Of a stretch of 64,000 nucleotides of DNA, positions 33,751-44,555 are shown in pieces; position 1 is the first letter of the stretch, and every line of letters begins with the position of its first letter. The stretch lies in NCBI GenBank assembly GCA_025462865.1, contig JAOAPI010000087.1, forward strand, positions 62,001 through 126,000, written 5' to 3'. The notes beneath the pieces were generated by a model. That model saw only the letters and a program-made list of their open reading frames with translations, did not search any database and was not told where the DNA came from. Made by a program: the position numbers and the translations under genes. Source of the DNA: Candidatus Sulfotelmatobacter sp. (GTDB lineage: Bacteria; Acidobacteriota; Terriglobia; Terriglobales; Acidobacteriaceae).

Positions 33751-34112
33751 CCACAACCTCCAGGGCTTCGTAAATAGCTGACGTGGGGAACCAGGATCGG
33801 AGCGGCGAACGGCTGGGGTCACCAAAACGTACAAGCCCCTAAACTATGGCGGCCAACCAGAAGTCGGGCAATACGGCAGGCACCTTAAGGAATAACAAAT
33901 CCACTTTAGTCTTGCGCTCAGCATCTGAATTCTCATTCGCAAACCTCTGGTTCCCAAGTTGGTAAAGCCCGACCAGTTCAGCGCTTACCCAAGTCCGTTC
34001 ACATATCTAAGCAATTTTTTTTGAACCACTACGGTAAATTTCTGATTTGCAGCTTCAGGCAGTTACTGCAAACTCAAATGACCCGCAGACCCAACTTCTA
34101 AGGAGAGGTGTC
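33751..34112. other. Intergenic region between divergent surface lipoprotein and basic protein genes
   Basis: A 362-bp gene-free stretch. It holds a T-run (34014-34021) and a TTTGCAG/CTGCAAA inverted pair (34046-34052 and 34066-34072), just upstream of the gene at 34113. I see no convincing promoter hexamers or additional gene. Confidence 0.5.
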
Positions 34113-34556
34113 ATGCCCGACCAGGAAACCATTGAGCGCGCCCGCCAGGATGCCCGTGAAGGAAAATCCCCGTCCACCCAAGCGGGAGAATTCGTCCGGG
34201 AAGAAATCCATCACATACGCGAGGGTAAGCACGGAGCGAGTTCGCCGCAGCAGGCGATCGCGATTGGATTGTCCAAGGCGAGGCGAGCTGGCGTGAAACT
34301 GGATCCGCCACAAGGAGCAGCCGGGACACGAAAAAAAGCAATACAAGACGAACGGGCAGGCGAACACCCGCGCCGAAAAGTTTCACGAAGACGCTCACAA
34401 GCAACGGAAAGAGCGCTTCAACGCGAGCCGCGCCGTTCGGCGAGCAAGTCGTCGCTTTCGCGGCAGGCGAAAAACACGGCGGCAAAACGCGGGCGAAGCG
34501 CCCGCAGTCGAGCTGCAGTCAAAGCAGCGCACACTCGCAAGAATCGGTCATCGTAA
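34113..34556 (+). CDS. Basic protein with QAIAIGLS motif (DUF6496-like, 147 aa)
   Basis: The start at ATG 34113 follows TAAGGAGAGG. The N-terminal part (DQETIERARQDAREGKSPST, QAGEFVREEIHHIREGKHG) leads to SSPQQAIAIGLSKARRAGVK, matching the motif in the gene at 28796. Residues about 70-147 are an Arg/Lys/Ser/Ala-rich tail (RRKVSRRRSQATERALQ, KRGRSARSRAAVKAAHTRK). The tail resembles histone-H1-like low-complexity tails. DNA binding or stress-related nucleoid compaction is a guess. It is placed between the inverted surface-protein paralogues. Confidence 0.78.
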   Translation: MPDQETIERARQDAREGKSPSTQAGEFVREEIHHIREGKHGASSPQQAIAIGLSKARRAGVKLDPPQGAAGTRKKAIQDERAGEHPRRKVSRRRSQATERALQREPRRSASKSSLSRQAKNTAAKRGRSARSRAAVKAAHTRKNRSS

Positions 34557-34700
34557 GCTCTACAGTGCTCAAGATTTCAGAATTCCATGAAGGCTTACAG
34601 ATGCGATTCACAACTTCTTCTTCAGATCCAGATAGCGTTTTGGGCCGCTCCCCGATGCTGATCTTCGACAAGAGTACTTACCAGGCATCGGGAGGTCAGC

Positions 34701-35828
34701 ATGCGCTGCAGTCCGCGCGTATGTAAAAACCTGATTTACTCTGCCGCTGGAGTAATTTTCCCGATCGGATTGATTGCTCTCGCCTTGCTGGCTTGGAGAG
34801 GATGCCAGGGTCTGCCAGCGAATGTCGCGAACTGCCCCGTGGCTCCGACCGCTCCGGCAAATACTTCAGTGATTCCGCCAGCGATTGAGCCTCCACCACA
34901 GGCGCTATGTGGATTTCCGCTGACGATCTCGGTCCCAGGCGAAGGGGCGACGGTGAATTCGCCTGCCAATGTGGTCGCGCAAGCTGTGCCTCCCGATCAG
35001 ATTTATTGGTTACGACTTTATGTCGACGGACTTGCCGTCTACTACTCCTTTACTAACAACATCAACCAATTTATCTGGATGCCTCCGGGCCCGCATACTA
35101 TCGAGGTCGTGGCCGAAGATGTTGCCGGCTACATAGCGACGGCCACCACCCACGTAAATGTGGGGACGCTAGATCCGGGGGTCGCGGGCATCCAAAATCT
35201 TGCTGGTTGGCAGTCCTGCTCTGCGGCTTTGCACAATGGATTTACCTGCGCCGCCGGTTTGGGCACCGCAACTTCCCAGATGATTCCCGAGCGGTCTTCG
35301 CCATCACTCGACGGCACAGCTGCACAATTCACCATGGGCGGGCCCCACCCTTATTCCAACGAGCTATATTGGTACCCCGTTGGAGGCGGCAACAGCGTAA
35401 GCCATTTCACCTATGACCTCTGGTTCTATATCGATGACGGAACGGCCCCTCAATCATTGGAGTTCGATGTCAATCAGGCTTTCGGAGGGACGCGTTGGAC
35501 ATGGGGATCGCAATGTGACTTCAATCAGTCCGGGAAGTGGAATGTGTGGGATCCCTTGAACGGAAAATGGGTGCCGATATCGATCCCGTGTAACCACTTT
35601 CCTTCGCAAACATGGATCCATCTGGTATGGACGCTAGAGCGCATCGGAAACCAGGTTCACTACATAACTTTGAGCGTGGGCGACCAGACTTACTCGGTCG
35701 ATGCCTATTACACAGCTCAACCCAAGTGGTACCAGGAAGAAATTGATATCGCATTTCAACTCGATGGGAACTACAAGCAGCAGCCCTATAACGTCTGGCT
35801 GGACGAAGTAACCCTGAATGCCTACTGA
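34701..35828 (+). CDS. Surface protein with Ig-like and jelly-roll-like domains (paralogue of 32497)
   Basis: A 375-residue exported protein with a hydrophobic N-terminal segment (AAGVIFPIGLIALALLAW). A Pro-rich spacer leads to an Ig-like domain (ISVPGEGATVNSPANVVAQA, MPPGPHTIEVVAEDVAGYIA). The C-terminal domain of about 160 residues has VSHFTYDLWFYID, SLEFDVNQAF, WGSQCDFN and IGNQVHYITLSVGDQ, each matching the protein at 32497. A C in RGCQG might be lipidated but the lipobox is poor. GGGAGG precedes the ATG. The two paralogues are inverted around the basic-protein gene. Confidence 0.8.
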   Translation: MRCSPRVCKNLIYSAAGVIFPIGLIALALLAWRGCQGLPANVANCPVAPTAPANTSVIPPAIEPPPQALCGFPLTISVPGEGATVNSPANVVAQAVPPDQIYWLRLYVDGLAVYYSFTNNINQFIWMPPGPHTIEVVAEDVAGYIATATTHVNVGTLDPGVAGIQNLAGWQSCSAALHNGFTCAAGLGTATSQMIPERSSPSLDGTAAQFTMGGPHPYSNELYWYPVGGGNSVSHFTYDLWFYIDDGTAPQSLEFDVNQAFGGTRWTWGSQCDFNQSGKWNVWDPLNGKWVPISIPCNHFPSQTWIHLVWTLERIGNQVHYITLSVGDQTYSVDAYYTAQPKWYQEEIDIAFQLDGNYKQQPYNVWLDEVTLNAY

Positions 35829-36000
35829 CGTTCGACGCGCCTGCTCTCGCCCATGTGCAGAGGTTGAGTACCGCGAAAACAGTATCGTAGAAATAGCCTT
35901 CCAGTAGACAGCAACGCCCTCACGCAAAGAGTCATCCTTTGATAGCGCGGATGGAACTCAGAGCATTTGTTCCTCCGGCGCGTAAGAAGGAGGTAGGAAT

Positions 36001-36318
36001 GTGGCAAAAGGGAGCGGTATTCTGCTGCTTATCGTTCTTGCTTCTGCCCTCGCTGGCGCACAGGTATTGGGTCAGACACCAGGGGGACCGGAGCCCGATT
36101 TCAAGAATGCGTTCGTTGGGAGCTCTGTAGCGTGCTCTCAACCATCACACACTATTTTCGTTCCGCGACTAGTCGCAGAACGGGCGAAAATCAAAGCTCG
36201 CCTGTTAAATCTTTTGCGCGACAGTCTCTACGACGATGCACGAGGAGTCGTGAATATCGCGCGGGAAAACGAGATAAAGAAGCTTGCAAATAAGCTGAGA
36301 GGCAGGCAAACGGACTAG
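36001..36318 (+). CDS. Small secreted protein (105 aa), unrecognised
   Basis: Begins with GTG at 36001 after a perfect AAGGAGG (35987-35993). An ATG two bases earlier in another frame gives a shorter, less protein-like product. The signal peptide is SGILLLIVLASALAGAQVLG. The mature 80 residues are mainly helical and basic near the end (RAKIKARLLNLLRDSLYDDA, RGVVNIARENEIKKLANKL), with one Cys. I do not recognise the family. Confidence 0.6.
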   Translation: MAKGSGILLLIVLASALAGAQVLGQTPGGPEPDFKNAFVGSSVACSQPSHTIFVPRLVAERAKIKARLLNLLRDSLYDDARGVVNIARENEIKKLANKLRGRQTD

Positions 36319-36649
36319 ATCGCTTAATTAATTGTCTTCCCTGTCCCGGTGCGCTGCGGCGGCGGCAAACTTAGCTGCTGCAAACGCATCCAAGCGTCGG
36401 CTACTATCAATTCGCCGTGCTGTGGGTTAATTTACAAGAAGGGAAGATCATTCGCTTGCCCTCTAGCAACAGCGATTTATTTGCGACATCGAGTCTTTTC
36501 ACCTGCACAGCTTCGACCTTCGTAGCCTTCGCCCAACCGGTCCGGAACGTTCAGGGTATCCTCATTGAATTTTGGCAGCGCCTGACCCTTCCAAAAACTC
36601 TAACCGCCCTCATACCTGACGCAAAGGCTTGCTGTGGAGTCCTACATAA
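36319..36649. other. Upstream region of the glgX-treZ-treY operon (gene-free)
   Basis: This 331-bp stretch has no convincing gene. A frame running 36417-36701 overlaps glgX out of frame, has no ribosome binding site and reads as non-protein. The operon promoter must lie here, but no clear -35/-10 pair is visible. Confidence 0.5.
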
Positions 36650-38815
36650 ATGCCCAATCTGTTTCAACCAATCGTCTGGCCCGGCCGACCTTATCCCTTA
36701 GGATCAAACTGGGATGGCGAGGGCGTTAACTTCGCACTTTACTCCGAGCATGCGGAGAGAGTTGAGCTTTGCTTGTTCGATCTTTCAGGCAAACGAGAAA
36801 TCCTGCGCGTCCCTCTTCCCGAACAAACCGATATGGTCTGGCATGGTTACCTGCCCGAAGTGCGTCCGGGCCAGCTGTACGGGTATCGCGTGTTTGGGCC
36901 ATATGCGCCCGAGCAAGGTCATCGTTTCAACCCTCACAAGCTCTTACTTGATCCCTACGGCAAACAGATTCAGGGAGCCATCCGATGGGCCGACTCACAT
37001 TTTGGATACAAGGTCGGAAGCAAACAGCAAGACTTGTCCTTCGATCGGCGAGACGATGCCTCCGGGATGCCGAAGAATCGTGTCATCGACTCCGCTTTCA
37101 CATGGGGAACAGATCGCCCGCCTCGAATTCCCTGGCACGAGACTCTCATCTATGAGCTTCACGTTAAAGGTTTCACCATGTGCCATCCCGATGTTCCGGA
37201 GCACCTGCGCGGAACTTATGCGGGCCTCGCCACCGCACCTGTCATCGAGTACTTGACTCGGCTGGGTGTGACCTCAATCGAACTCATGCCGGTGCACAGC
37301 TTCGTGGACGACCGCCAGCTCGTCGAGCGCGGCCTGCGCAATTATTGGGGCTACAACTCCATCGGTTTTTTTGCGCCTGAGCCTCGTTATCTCGCCACTA
37401 ACTCCATCAACGAATTCAAGACCATGGTGAAGACTTTGCATTCCGCGGGCCTCGAAGTGATTCTCGATGTCGTCTACAACCACACTGCGGAAGGTAATCA
37501 CCTTGGACCCACGCTTTCACTCAAGGGCATCGACAACAGTACGTACTACCGGCTCATGCCCGAGAACCAACGTTACTACATGGACTACACGGGCACGGGG
37601 AACACACTCAACATGCGGCATCCGCGGGTCCTGCAATTGATCATGGACAGTTTGCGCTATTGGGTTCTGGAGATGCACGTGGACGGTTTCCGTTTCGATC
37701 TCGCGGCAACTCTCGCTCGCGAACTGCACGAAGTGGATCGGCTGGGCGCGTTCCTCGACATCATCCATCAGGACCCGGTGCTTTCGCAGGTGAAGCTGAT
37801 TGCAGAACCGTGGGACCTTGGCGAAGGAGGATATCAGGTCGGAAACTTTCCCGTGGGATGGGCGGAGTGGAACGATCGGTACCGCGACACCGTGCGATCT
37901 TATTGGAAGGGCGACGAAGGGGTAGTGGGCGATTTGGCGTACCGTCTTACCGGATCGAGCGATCTTTATGCACACAGCGGGCGTCGTCCTTATGCAAGCA
38001 TCAATTTCATCACTGCGCACGATGGGTTCACACTTAACGATCTGGTGAGCTACAACGACAAGCACAACGAAGCCAACGGCGAAGAAAATCGCGACGGCAA
38101 CAGTAATAACCGCAGTTGGAATTGCGGCGTCGAAGGTCCGACCGATGACCCGAACATCTTGGCGCTGAGAGCTAAACAGAAACGCAATCTTCTAGCAACA
38201 CTGCTGCTGTCACAGGGCGTGCCGATGCTATACGCAGGAGATGCTATTGGTCACACTCAGCTTGGTAACAACAACGCGTATTGCCAGGACAACGAGACAA
38301 GCTGGCTCAATTGGAATTTGCAATCTCAAGATCGCGATCTGTTGACGTTCGTGCAGCGCATGATCACCCTTCGAAAGCGGCATCCCGTCTTCCGCCGCCG
38401 CCGCTTCTTTCAGGGCCGTCCCATCAAAGGTGCAAATGTTAAAGACGTGTTGTGGCTAAACCCCCGAGGTCACGAAATGACCGAAGACGAGTGGCGCGAT
38501 CCTGCCGCTCGCTGCCTGGGAATGTTTCTAGCAGGACAAGGTCTGGATGAAAGTGACGAACGCGGCCGCAAAATCGGGGATGAGAACTTTCTACTGCTGC
38601 TGAACGCCCACCATGAAGATATGCCCTTCATCCTGCCCGCGGTCCATCCTGGATCAAGATGGGTGGCGTGGATGGATACTTCAAGAGACGACGGTTTGCG
38701 CGGCGCCGATACGCATGACTCCGGTGCAACCTATCCGTTACAGGCGCGTTCCATGGTGATTCTGATGGAAAGGCGTAACGGCAAGAAGGAAGAATCGAAT
38801 GAAGCGCCGTCATAA
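36650..38815 (+). CDS. glgX: Glycogen debranching protein GlgX
   Basis: A 721-residue GH13 isoamylase-type enzyme cleaving alpha-1,6 branches of glycogen. An N-terminal CBM48-like domain ([22 protein letters not shown]) is followed by the catalytic barrel. Nucleophile Asp350 is in [14 protein letters not shown], acid/base Glu386 in [14 protein letters not shown], and the third acidic residue Asp458 in [24 protein letters not shown] is the first GH13 motif (here [13 protein letters not shown]). It supplies linear maltodextrins to the downstream TreY/TreZ pair. The treZ start lies inside its last codons (17-bp overlap). Confidence 0.96.
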   Translation: MPNLFQPIVWPGRPYPLGSNWDGEGVNFALYSEHAERVELCLFDLSGKREILRVPLPEQTDMVWHGYLPEVRPGQLYGYRVFGPYAPEQGHRFNPHKLLLDPYGKQIQGAIRWADSHFGYKVGSKQQDLSFDRRDDASGMPKNRVIDSAFTWGTDRPPRIPWHETLIYELHVKGFTMCHPDVPEHLRGTYAGLATAPVIEYLTRLGVTSIELMPVHSFVDDRQLVERGLRNYWGYNSIGFFAPEPRYLATNSINEFKTMVKTLHSAGLEVILDVVYNHTAEGNHLGPTLSLKGIDNSTYYRLMPENQRYYMDYTGTGNTLNMRHPRVLQLIMDSLRYWVLEMHVDGFRFDLAATLARELHEVDRLGAFLDIIHQDPVLSQVKLIAEPWDLGEGGYQVGNFPVGWAEWNDRYRDTVRSYWKGDEGVVGDLAYRLTGSSDLYAHSGRRPYASINFITAHDGFTLNDLVSYNDKHNEANGEENRDGNSNNRSWNCGVEGPTDDPNILALRAKQKRNLLATLLLSQGVPMLYAGDAIGHTQLGNNNAYCQDNETSWLNWNLQSQDRDLLTFVQRMITLRKRHPVFRRRRFFQGRPIKGANVKDVLWLNPRGHEMTEDEWRDPAARCLGMFLAGQGLDESDERGRKIGDENFLLLLNAHHEDMPFILPAVHPGSRWVAWMDTSRDDGLRGADTHDSGATYPLQARSMVILMERRNGKKEESNEAPS

Positions 38816-40637
38816 CATGCCTTTCGGCGCCGAGTGCCGTGACGACGGAAGCGTACGCTTCCGTTTGTGGGCTCCCTCCGCCAAGCGCGTCGAAGTCAGC
38901 CTCGCGGCGGCGAATCGTTCAGTGAACCTTCCCTTAAAACAGATCGACGATGGGTGGTTTGAACTGGTCACTGACGCGGCCCAGTCAGGCACACAGTATC
39001 GTTTCCGAATCGACGATGCGCAGAATGTCCCTGATCCTGCTTCCCGGTTTCAACCTCGCGATGTGCACGGCCCCAGCGAAGTGATCGATCCTGAAGCCTT
39101 CGATTGGCAGGATGCTGATTGGAAGGGCCGTCCATGGGAAGAGGCCGCTATTTACGAAGTTCACGTGGGAGCATTCACCCCTTCTGGAAAGTTTTCTTCT
39201 TTGTGCAATCGTCTCGACTACCTGGTGGATTTAGGAATTACCGCGATCGAACTGATGCCCGTGGCCGATTTTCCTGGGCGGCGCAACTGGGGTTACGACG
39301 GTGTACTTCCTTTTGCACCCGATAGCAGCTACGGCCGGCCGGAAGATCTTAAGAGATTCATTCAACTCGCTCACGCCCGGGGAATTATGGTTCTGTTGGA
39401 TGTGGTCTACAACCACTTTGGCCCGGAAGGAAATTATTTAAACTCTTACGCGCCGCAATTCTTCACCAATCGGCACCGTACGCCGTGGGGGAATGCCATC
39501 AACTTCGACGGGCCTGAAAGTCGAGCCGTGCGCGACTTCTTCATACACAATGCGGTCTATTGGCTGGACGAATATCACTTCGATGGTCTTCGGCTGGATG
39601 CAGTACACGCGATCATGGATGATTCCACGCCCCACTTCCTGACGGAATTGGCCGAAACAGTTCGGAATGTGGTCGGTTCAGATCGGCGAGTCCACCTTAT
39701 TTTGGAGAACGAATTAAATCAGGCGCACTATCTTCAGCTTACAGAGGAATGCAAAACGAAGGCCTACAACGCCCAGTGGAATGACGATATTCATCACGTG
39801 TTGCATGTCCTGGTGACCGGCGAAAAGGACGGTTATTACTCGGATTATTCAAGCCATCCTCTCGCTCGCTTAGGCCGATGTCTGTGCGAGGGCTTTGATT
39901 ATCAGGGCGAGATATCGCTCTACCGAAATGGCCAAAGGCGGGGGGAGCGAACGATTGGACTGCCGCCGAGTGCATTTATCTCTTTCCTCCAGAATCACGA
40001 TCAAGTGGGAAATCGCGCCTTCGGAGAACGAATCACTACTATTGGAGACGCACGCGCCGTGCGTGCGGCAATCGCAATTTTTCTGCTCGCCCCATCTTCG
40101 CCATTACTCTTCATGGGTGAAGAGTTCGGAGTGGAAACGCCATTTCTCTTTTTCTGCGATTTTGAGAAAAGCCTGGCGCCGGCGGTTGCCGCAGGTCGGC
40201 GAAATGAATTCGCGCGTTTTGCCCGCTTCAACGATCCATCTGCGCGCGAAGGCATCCCCGATCCCAGTGCGCCCACAACTTTTAAGGCCTCGAAGTTGGA
40301 CTGGCATGATCTTGCACATCCGCGTCATCAAGAATGGCTCATTCTTTATCGGAACCTGCTGAAATTGAGATTTCAGCATATTGTCCCCGGGCTTTCTCGC
40401 GGATGCGACGTGAAAGCAGGCTATGAAGTTTACGAAGATAGCAGCGGTCTCACTTCGCATTGGCAGTTTCCGGATGGCTCGAAGCTCACTCTGGTTGCGA
40501 ATCTCGGAGCAAATACTCTCACCGGAGTTACGATTCCTGAAGCTCAGATGATTTACGCCAGCGACGAAGTCAGCGACACGACGCTCAAGAAGGGGATACT
40601 TCCCCCCTGGTCGGTAGTGTGGTTTCTTGAATCATGA
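38799..40637 (+). CDS. treZ: Malto-oligosyltrehalose trehalohydrolase
   Basis: A 612-residue GH13 enzyme releasing trehalose from maltooligosyl-trehalose. The N-terminal CBM48-like domain ([15 protein letters not shown]) precedes the barrel, with [14 protein letters not shown] and [17 protein letters not shown]. Catalytic residues are Asp267 ([10 protein letters not shown]), Glu303 (LILENELN) and Asp401 ([17 protein letters not shown]). GAAGGAAG precedes the ATG. It overlaps glgX by 17 bp and treY by 4 bp, so the three are one operon. Confidence 0.96.
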   Translation: MKRRHNMPFGAECRDDGSVRFRLWAPSAKRVEVSLAAANRSVNLPLKQIDDGWFELVTDAAQSGTQYRFRIDDAQNVPDPASRFQPRDVHGPSEVIDPEAFDWQDADWKGRPWEEAAIYEVHVGAFTPSGKFSSLCNRLDYLVDLGITAIELMPVADFPGRRNWGYDGVLPFAPDSSYGRPEDLKRFIQLAHARGIMVLLDVVYNHFGPEGNYLNSYAPQFFTNRHRTPWGNAINFDGPESRAVRDFFIHNAVYWLDEYHFDGLRLDAVHAIMDDSTPHFLTELAETVRNVVGSDRRVHLILENELNQAHYLQLTEECKTKAYNAQWNDDIHHVLHVLVTGEKDGYYSDYSSHPLARLGRCLCEGFDYQGEISLYRNGQRRGERTIGLPPSAFISFLQNHDQVGNRAFGERITTIGDARAVRAAIAIFLLAPSSPLLFMGEEFGVETPFLFFCDFEKSLAPAVAAGRRNEFARFARFNDPSAREGIPDPSAPTTFKASKLDWHDLAHPRHQEWLILYRNLLKLRFQHIVPGLSRGCDVKAGYEVYEDSSGLTSHWQFPDGSKLTLVANLGANTLTGVTIPEAQMIYASDEVSDTTLKKGILPPWSVVWFLES

Positions 40638-43531
40638 AGCCCGGATCTCAAATCCCGCGAGCGACGTATCGGTTGCAACTCAATCGCGACTTTACGTTTG
40701 ACCAGGCGCGAGCGATCGTGCCTTATCTTGCCGCGCTCGGCATCAGCCATTGCTATGTCTCTCCCCTGCTGAAGGCGCGCCCCGGCAGCATGCACGGATA
40801 CGACATCGTCGACCACAATGCGCTAAACCCCGAAATTGGAAGCCCTGAAGATTTCGATCGCTTCGTGAGCTCTCTCCATCAACACGACATGGGTTTGATT
40901 GTCGATATCGTGCCCAACCATATGGGGATAATGGGCAGCGACAATGCGTGGTGGCTCGATGTCCTCGAGAACGGCGAGGCTTCCACCTATGCTTGTTTTT
41001 TCGATATTGACTGGCGCCCTCTGAAAGAAGAACTCCACGGAAAAGTGCTGGTGCCTGTTCTGCACGATCATTATGGCGCCGTACTCGAAAGCGGAGAGCT
41101 TAAGTTGGTTTTTCAGCCGGAGCGTGGCGCTTTTGATATTTCTTACCGCGACCACCGCTTCCCCGTTAATCCCAGAGAGTATCCGCGCGTCCTGCAGCAT
41201 GCCACGAGCAAGATTGCGGCGACCCTGGGTGAGCAGAATCCCGACCTGTTGGAACTGCAAAGCTTGATTACTGCTTTCGGCCACCTGCCGGCAAGACAGG
41301 AAGCCGATAGAGAACGTGTGGCGGAGCGCAATCGCGATAAGGAAATCCATAAGCGCCGGTTGGCTGAGTTGTGCGCGCGTTCTCCGGAAATTGTCGCCGG
41401 CATCATGGAAGCTGTCGAGCAGATCAATGGCACACCCGCCGACCCCGCGAGTTTCAACGAACTCCACGAACTCATTAAGGCGCAGGCTTTTCGGCTCGCC
41501 AACTGGCGAGTCGCTTCCGATGACATCAACTACCGCCGCTTTTTTGACACCAACGACTTAGCCGCGCTGTGTATGGACAATGAAGCAGTCTTTGAGGCGA
41601 CCCATCGTCTGGTGCTTCGCCTCGTGGCCGAGGGCAAAGTGGATGGCCTGCGCGTGGATCATCCCGACGGGCTCTTCGATCCTGCCAAATATTTCGAACG
41701 CCTTCAACGCAGCATCGCGAGCGCGGCACATGAATCACCTAACAGCGAAAGCAATTCTCGCTATGTCGTGATCGAGAAGATCCTCACCGGCTCGGAACGT
41801 TTGCGGCGCGAATGGCCCGTCTGCGGGACGACGGGCTATGAATTTTCAAATCTGGTTAACGGACTGTTTGTCGACGCCACAGCTGCCTCTCGCTTTGAGC
41901 GGATTTACCGGAACTTTACTGGAGACGAAATTGATTTTGACGACCTCGCCTACCGCTCACGGCGACTTATTATTCGCGTTGCGTTAGCAAGCGAACTGAA
42001 CGTACTGGCAGATCAACTCACGCGCATTGCGCTTGCCAACCGCCATACTTGCGACTTCACCCTCAATAGTTTGCGCGATGCTCTTACCGAAGTGGTTGCG
42101 AGCTTTCCCGTGTACCGCACCTACGTAACTACTACCGCCGTCTCAGAAAGTGATGTGCGTTATATTCGCACGGCAATCGATTCGGCCAAATGGAGAAGCC
42201 CCGCCGCCGACACCAGCGTTTTCGATTTCATCCGGGAAGTACTGCTAACCAATATTGCTGAAGGGCAGATCGAGAGTTACCGCAAAGCAGTTGTCGCCTT
42301 TGCCATGAAATTCCAGCAGTTCACCAGCCCTGTAATGGCGAAAGGCCTTGAGGACACCGCTTTTTATCGGTACAACCGCTTGGTCTCACTGAATGATGTC
42401 GGCAGCGATCTTCACCGTTTCGGAGTGACCACGGCGGAATTTCACTCAGCGAATCAGGAGCGCCAGGCTGATTGGCCCCACAGCATGCTGGCCACCAGTA
42501 CGCATGATTCCAAACGTTCGGAAGACGTGCGCGGCCGTATCAACGTGCTCTCGGAAATATCGAGCTTGTGGCGACTAAGAATACGCGACTGGCGCAGATT
42601 CAATCGTGGATATAAGTCGTTGGTTAACGACCGGGCCGCACCGTCACCGGACGACGAATATTTGCTCTATCAGACCCTGGTAGGCGCCTGGCCGCTCGAG
42701 CCTCTCACAGAAAAAAACGACTGGGATTCTTTTTCGCGGCGTATTGAAAACTACATGCTGAAGGCGATTCGCGAAGCAAAGCAGAACACAAGTTGGATTA
42801 ATCGCAACGCTGCCTACGAAGATGCGCTTTCATCATTCGTCAGGAACATTTTGACTCCTGGCGCGAGGAACCAATTCCTTGCGGACTTCACACCTTTTCA
42901 GCAGCGCGTTTCCCGCATTGGCCGCTGGAACAGCCTTTCCCAAACACTCCTGAAGCTCACGAGTCCTGGGGTCCCGGATATTTATCAGGGAAATGATTTG
43001 TGGGACTTAAGTCTGGTTGATCCCGACAACCGTCGGCCCGTCGACTACTCTCGGCGGCGGCAGGCCTTCGAGACCTTGCGGCGCTGGAGCGACCATCCCG
43101 AAACCTCCGTCGCTGGTCACCTTTTGGAAACACCCGAGGACGGTCGGCTTAAGTTGTATTTGATTTGGAAAACTTTGTGCCTGCGGAAAGACCAGCCCGA
43201 TCTTTTTCGTAGAGGAGAATATTTGCCTTTAGCAGTGCAAGGCGCGAAAGCAGATCATGTCGTGGCCTTCGCTCGGCAATTTCAAAATAGAACCGCAATA
43301 GTGGTCGTCCCGCGCCTTGTGGCCGCTCTGCTCAACGAGCGCGAAGTCGCGCCCCTTGGAGCTGAAATCTGGAAAGACACTCAACTGGTGGTTCCACGCA
43401 CTGGTGCCGGAAGCTATCACAACGCATTCACAGGAGAGGTTCTAACGCTGCCGGGGGATGGGGATCGCGGCACAATCAGCGCTGCGGAGATATTTTCCAA
43501 ATTTCCCGTCGCCTTGCTAATGGCCGGATAG
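40634..43531 (+). CDS. treY: Malto-oligosyltrehalose synthase
   Basis: A 965-residue GH13 enzyme that isomerises the reducing-end alpha-1,4 bond of maltodextrin to alpha,alpha-1,1. ATYRLQLNRDFTFDQARAI is the family N-terminus. Nucleophile Asp342 is in VDGLRVDHPDGLFDP, and Glu381 in VIEKILTGSERLR. TSTHDSKRSEDVRGRI is the third conserved segment, and PGVPDIYQGNDLWDLSLVDPDNRRPV lies near the C-terminus. The ATG overlaps the treZ stop (ATGA). Together with treZ and glgX it makes trehalose from glycogen, a desiccation and osmotic protectant. No treS or otsAB is in the window. Confidence 0.96.
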   Translation: MKPGSQIPRATYRLQLNRDFTFDQARAIVPYLAALGISHCYVSPLLKARPGSMHGYDIVDHNALNPEIGSPEDFDRFVSSLHQHDMGLIVDIVPNHMGIMGSDNAWWLDVLENGEASTYACFFDIDWRPLKEELHGKVLVPVLHDHYGAVLESGELKLVFQPERGAFDISYRDHRFPVNPREYPRVLQHATSKIAATLGEQNPDLLELQSLITAFGHLPARQEADRERVAERNRDKEIHKRRLAELCARSPEIVAGIMEAVEQINGTPADPASFNELHELIKAQAFRLANWRVASDDINYRRFFDTNDLAALCMDNEAVFEATHRLVLRLVAEGKVDGLRVDHPDGLFDPAKYFERLQRSIASAAHESPNSESNSRYVVIEKILTGSERLRREWPVCGTTGYEFSNLVNGLFVDATAASRFERIYRNFTGDEIDFDDLAYRSRRLIIRVALASELNVLADQLTRIALANRHTCDFTLNSLRDALTEVVASFPVYRTYVTTTAVSESDVRYIRTAIDSAKWRSPAADTSVFDFIREVLLTNIAEGQIESYRKAVVAFAMKFQQFTSPVMAKGLEDTAFYRYNRLVSLNDVGSDLHRFGVTTAEFHSANQERQADWPHSMLATSTHDSKRSEDVRGRINVLSEISSLWRLRIRDWRRFNRGYKSLVNDRAAPSPDDEYLLYQTLVGAWPLEPLTEKNDWDSFSRRIENYMLKAIREAKQNTSWINRNAAYEDALSSFVRNILTPGARNQFLADFTPFQQRVSRIGRWNSLSQTLLKLTSPGVPDIYQGNDLWDLSLVDPDNRRPVDYSRRRQAFETLRRWSDHPETSVAGHLLETPEDGRLKLYLIWKTLCLRKDQPDLFRRGEYLPLAVQGAKADHVVAFARQFQNRTAIVVVPRLVAALLNEREVAPLGAEIWKDTQLVVPRTGAGSYHNAFTGEVLTLPGDGDRGTISAAEIFSKFPVALLMAG

Positions 43532-43701
43532 CTCTATTCATTGCCGTAGGCTTTAGATTTTGAGCTCAGAAATGTCTGCTTGATCGTGGCCGGCGACCGG
43601 GTTGAATCTAATTGTCTCCGTTGAATCGCCAGGCTGGAATATTTTCAGCAATCTCTATTACATCCTCGCCGGATTCTGCATCAGACCTGCGGAGAAAATA
43701 G

Positions 43702-44505
43702 TTGCCCTCCCCACAAAGCAAGACGCAGCATCAGGAAGAGGCAGCCCCTGACACCCGAAGACTCACCGCGGCCGAAATCCTTCACGCGGCGATGGACAAC
43801 GCACGCGACGAACTGCGGCGTTCCAGTCAGAAGCTGGCTTTTTCAGGAGTAGCTGGCGGGCTGACCATGGGGCTCACGGGACTCGGTGTAGCCACCATGC
43901 GTGCGCTCGGCGGACCGGGGGCAAACCCCATCGTTCCATATCTCGTGTATCCGATCGGTTTTATTGTGGTCATTATTGGGCGCGCCCAGTTGTTCACTGA
44001 AAATACTCTGTATCCGGTTGTGCTCGTTCTAGACGAGCGTCGTCATCTCCTGAATACGCTCCGGCTCTGGGCCGTGGTCTTCGGCTCCAACGTTTGTGGC
44101 GCTTTTTTATTCGCGTTGCTGGCAGTAAAAACCGCCGCGCTGCGGCCGGAGATCCTATCGCAACTCCTTCAACTCGGGCAGGAGGCCTCCGCCGGCTCCG
44201 CCGCTCATTTTTTTTGGAGCGGAGTCATTGGGGGCTGGCTCATTGCGCTGGTGGCATGGACCGTTACCGGCAGTCAAGGAACCATCGGCCAGTTTGTCGT
44301 CATCTATCTGCTCACCTTCGTGGTCGGAATCGGGCGTTTCGCTCACTGTATTGCGGGAGGCGGCGAAATTCTCTCCGCAGTCGTGGCTGGCTCGGTCTCG
44401 CTCGGAGCCTATTTTCAGTGGCTCGCCACTGCCACCATGGGGAACATTTGTGGCGGAGTGGTTATCGTCAGCCTGCTTAATTACGGTCAAGTGAAAAAGC
44501 TTTAA
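43702..44505 (+). CDS. Formate/nitrite transporter (FNT) family channel
   Basis: A 267-residue pentameric-channel family protein. The start is TTG at 43702, with GGAG 7 bases before it; no ATG is available before the first membrane segment. Six membrane segments include FSGVAGGLTMGLTGLGVA, IVPYLVYPIGFIVVIIGRAQLFTENTLYPVVLVL (the conserved FNT half-helix region), WAVVFGSNVCGAFLFALLA and HCIAGGGEILSAVVAGSVS. The His in FAHCIAG matches the central pore His. A long soluble N-terminus (about 35 residues) precedes it. Formate, nitrite or a related small anion is possible. Confidence 0.85.
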   Translation: MPSPQSKTQHQEEAAPDTRRLTAAEILHAAMDNARDELRRSSQKLAFSGVAGGLTMGLTGLGVATMRALGGPGANPIVPYLVYPIGFIVVIIGRAQLFTENTLYPVVLVLDERRHLLNTLRLWAVVFGSNVCGAFLFALLAVKTAALRPEILSQLLQLGQEASAGSAAHFFWSGVIGGWLIALVAWTVTGSQGTIGQFVVIYLLTFVVGIGRFAHCIAGGGEILSAVVAGSVSLGAYFQWLATATMGNICGGVVIVSLLNYGQVKKL

Positions 44506-44555
44506 TTCGCCGTTCTGACTCGACCCTTATCCTCAATGCTGCATCCAACTGAGCT

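Noticed and set aside
32497-35828. Considered as a transposon because paralogues are inverted
   Set aside because: The inverted similarity is between two complete coding genes, with no transposase or terminal repeats. A simple gene duplication fits better.
35939-36130. A 63-codon frame with a signal-like segment starting two bases before the chosen GTG at 36001
   Set aside because: The GTG frame is longer and has AAGGAGG 7 bases before it. The alternative frame stops early and its post-signal part looks random.
36417-36701. A 94-codon plus-strand frame overlapping the 5' end of glgX
   Set aside because: It overlaps glgX out of frame by over 50 bp, has no ribosome binding site and does not read as a protein.
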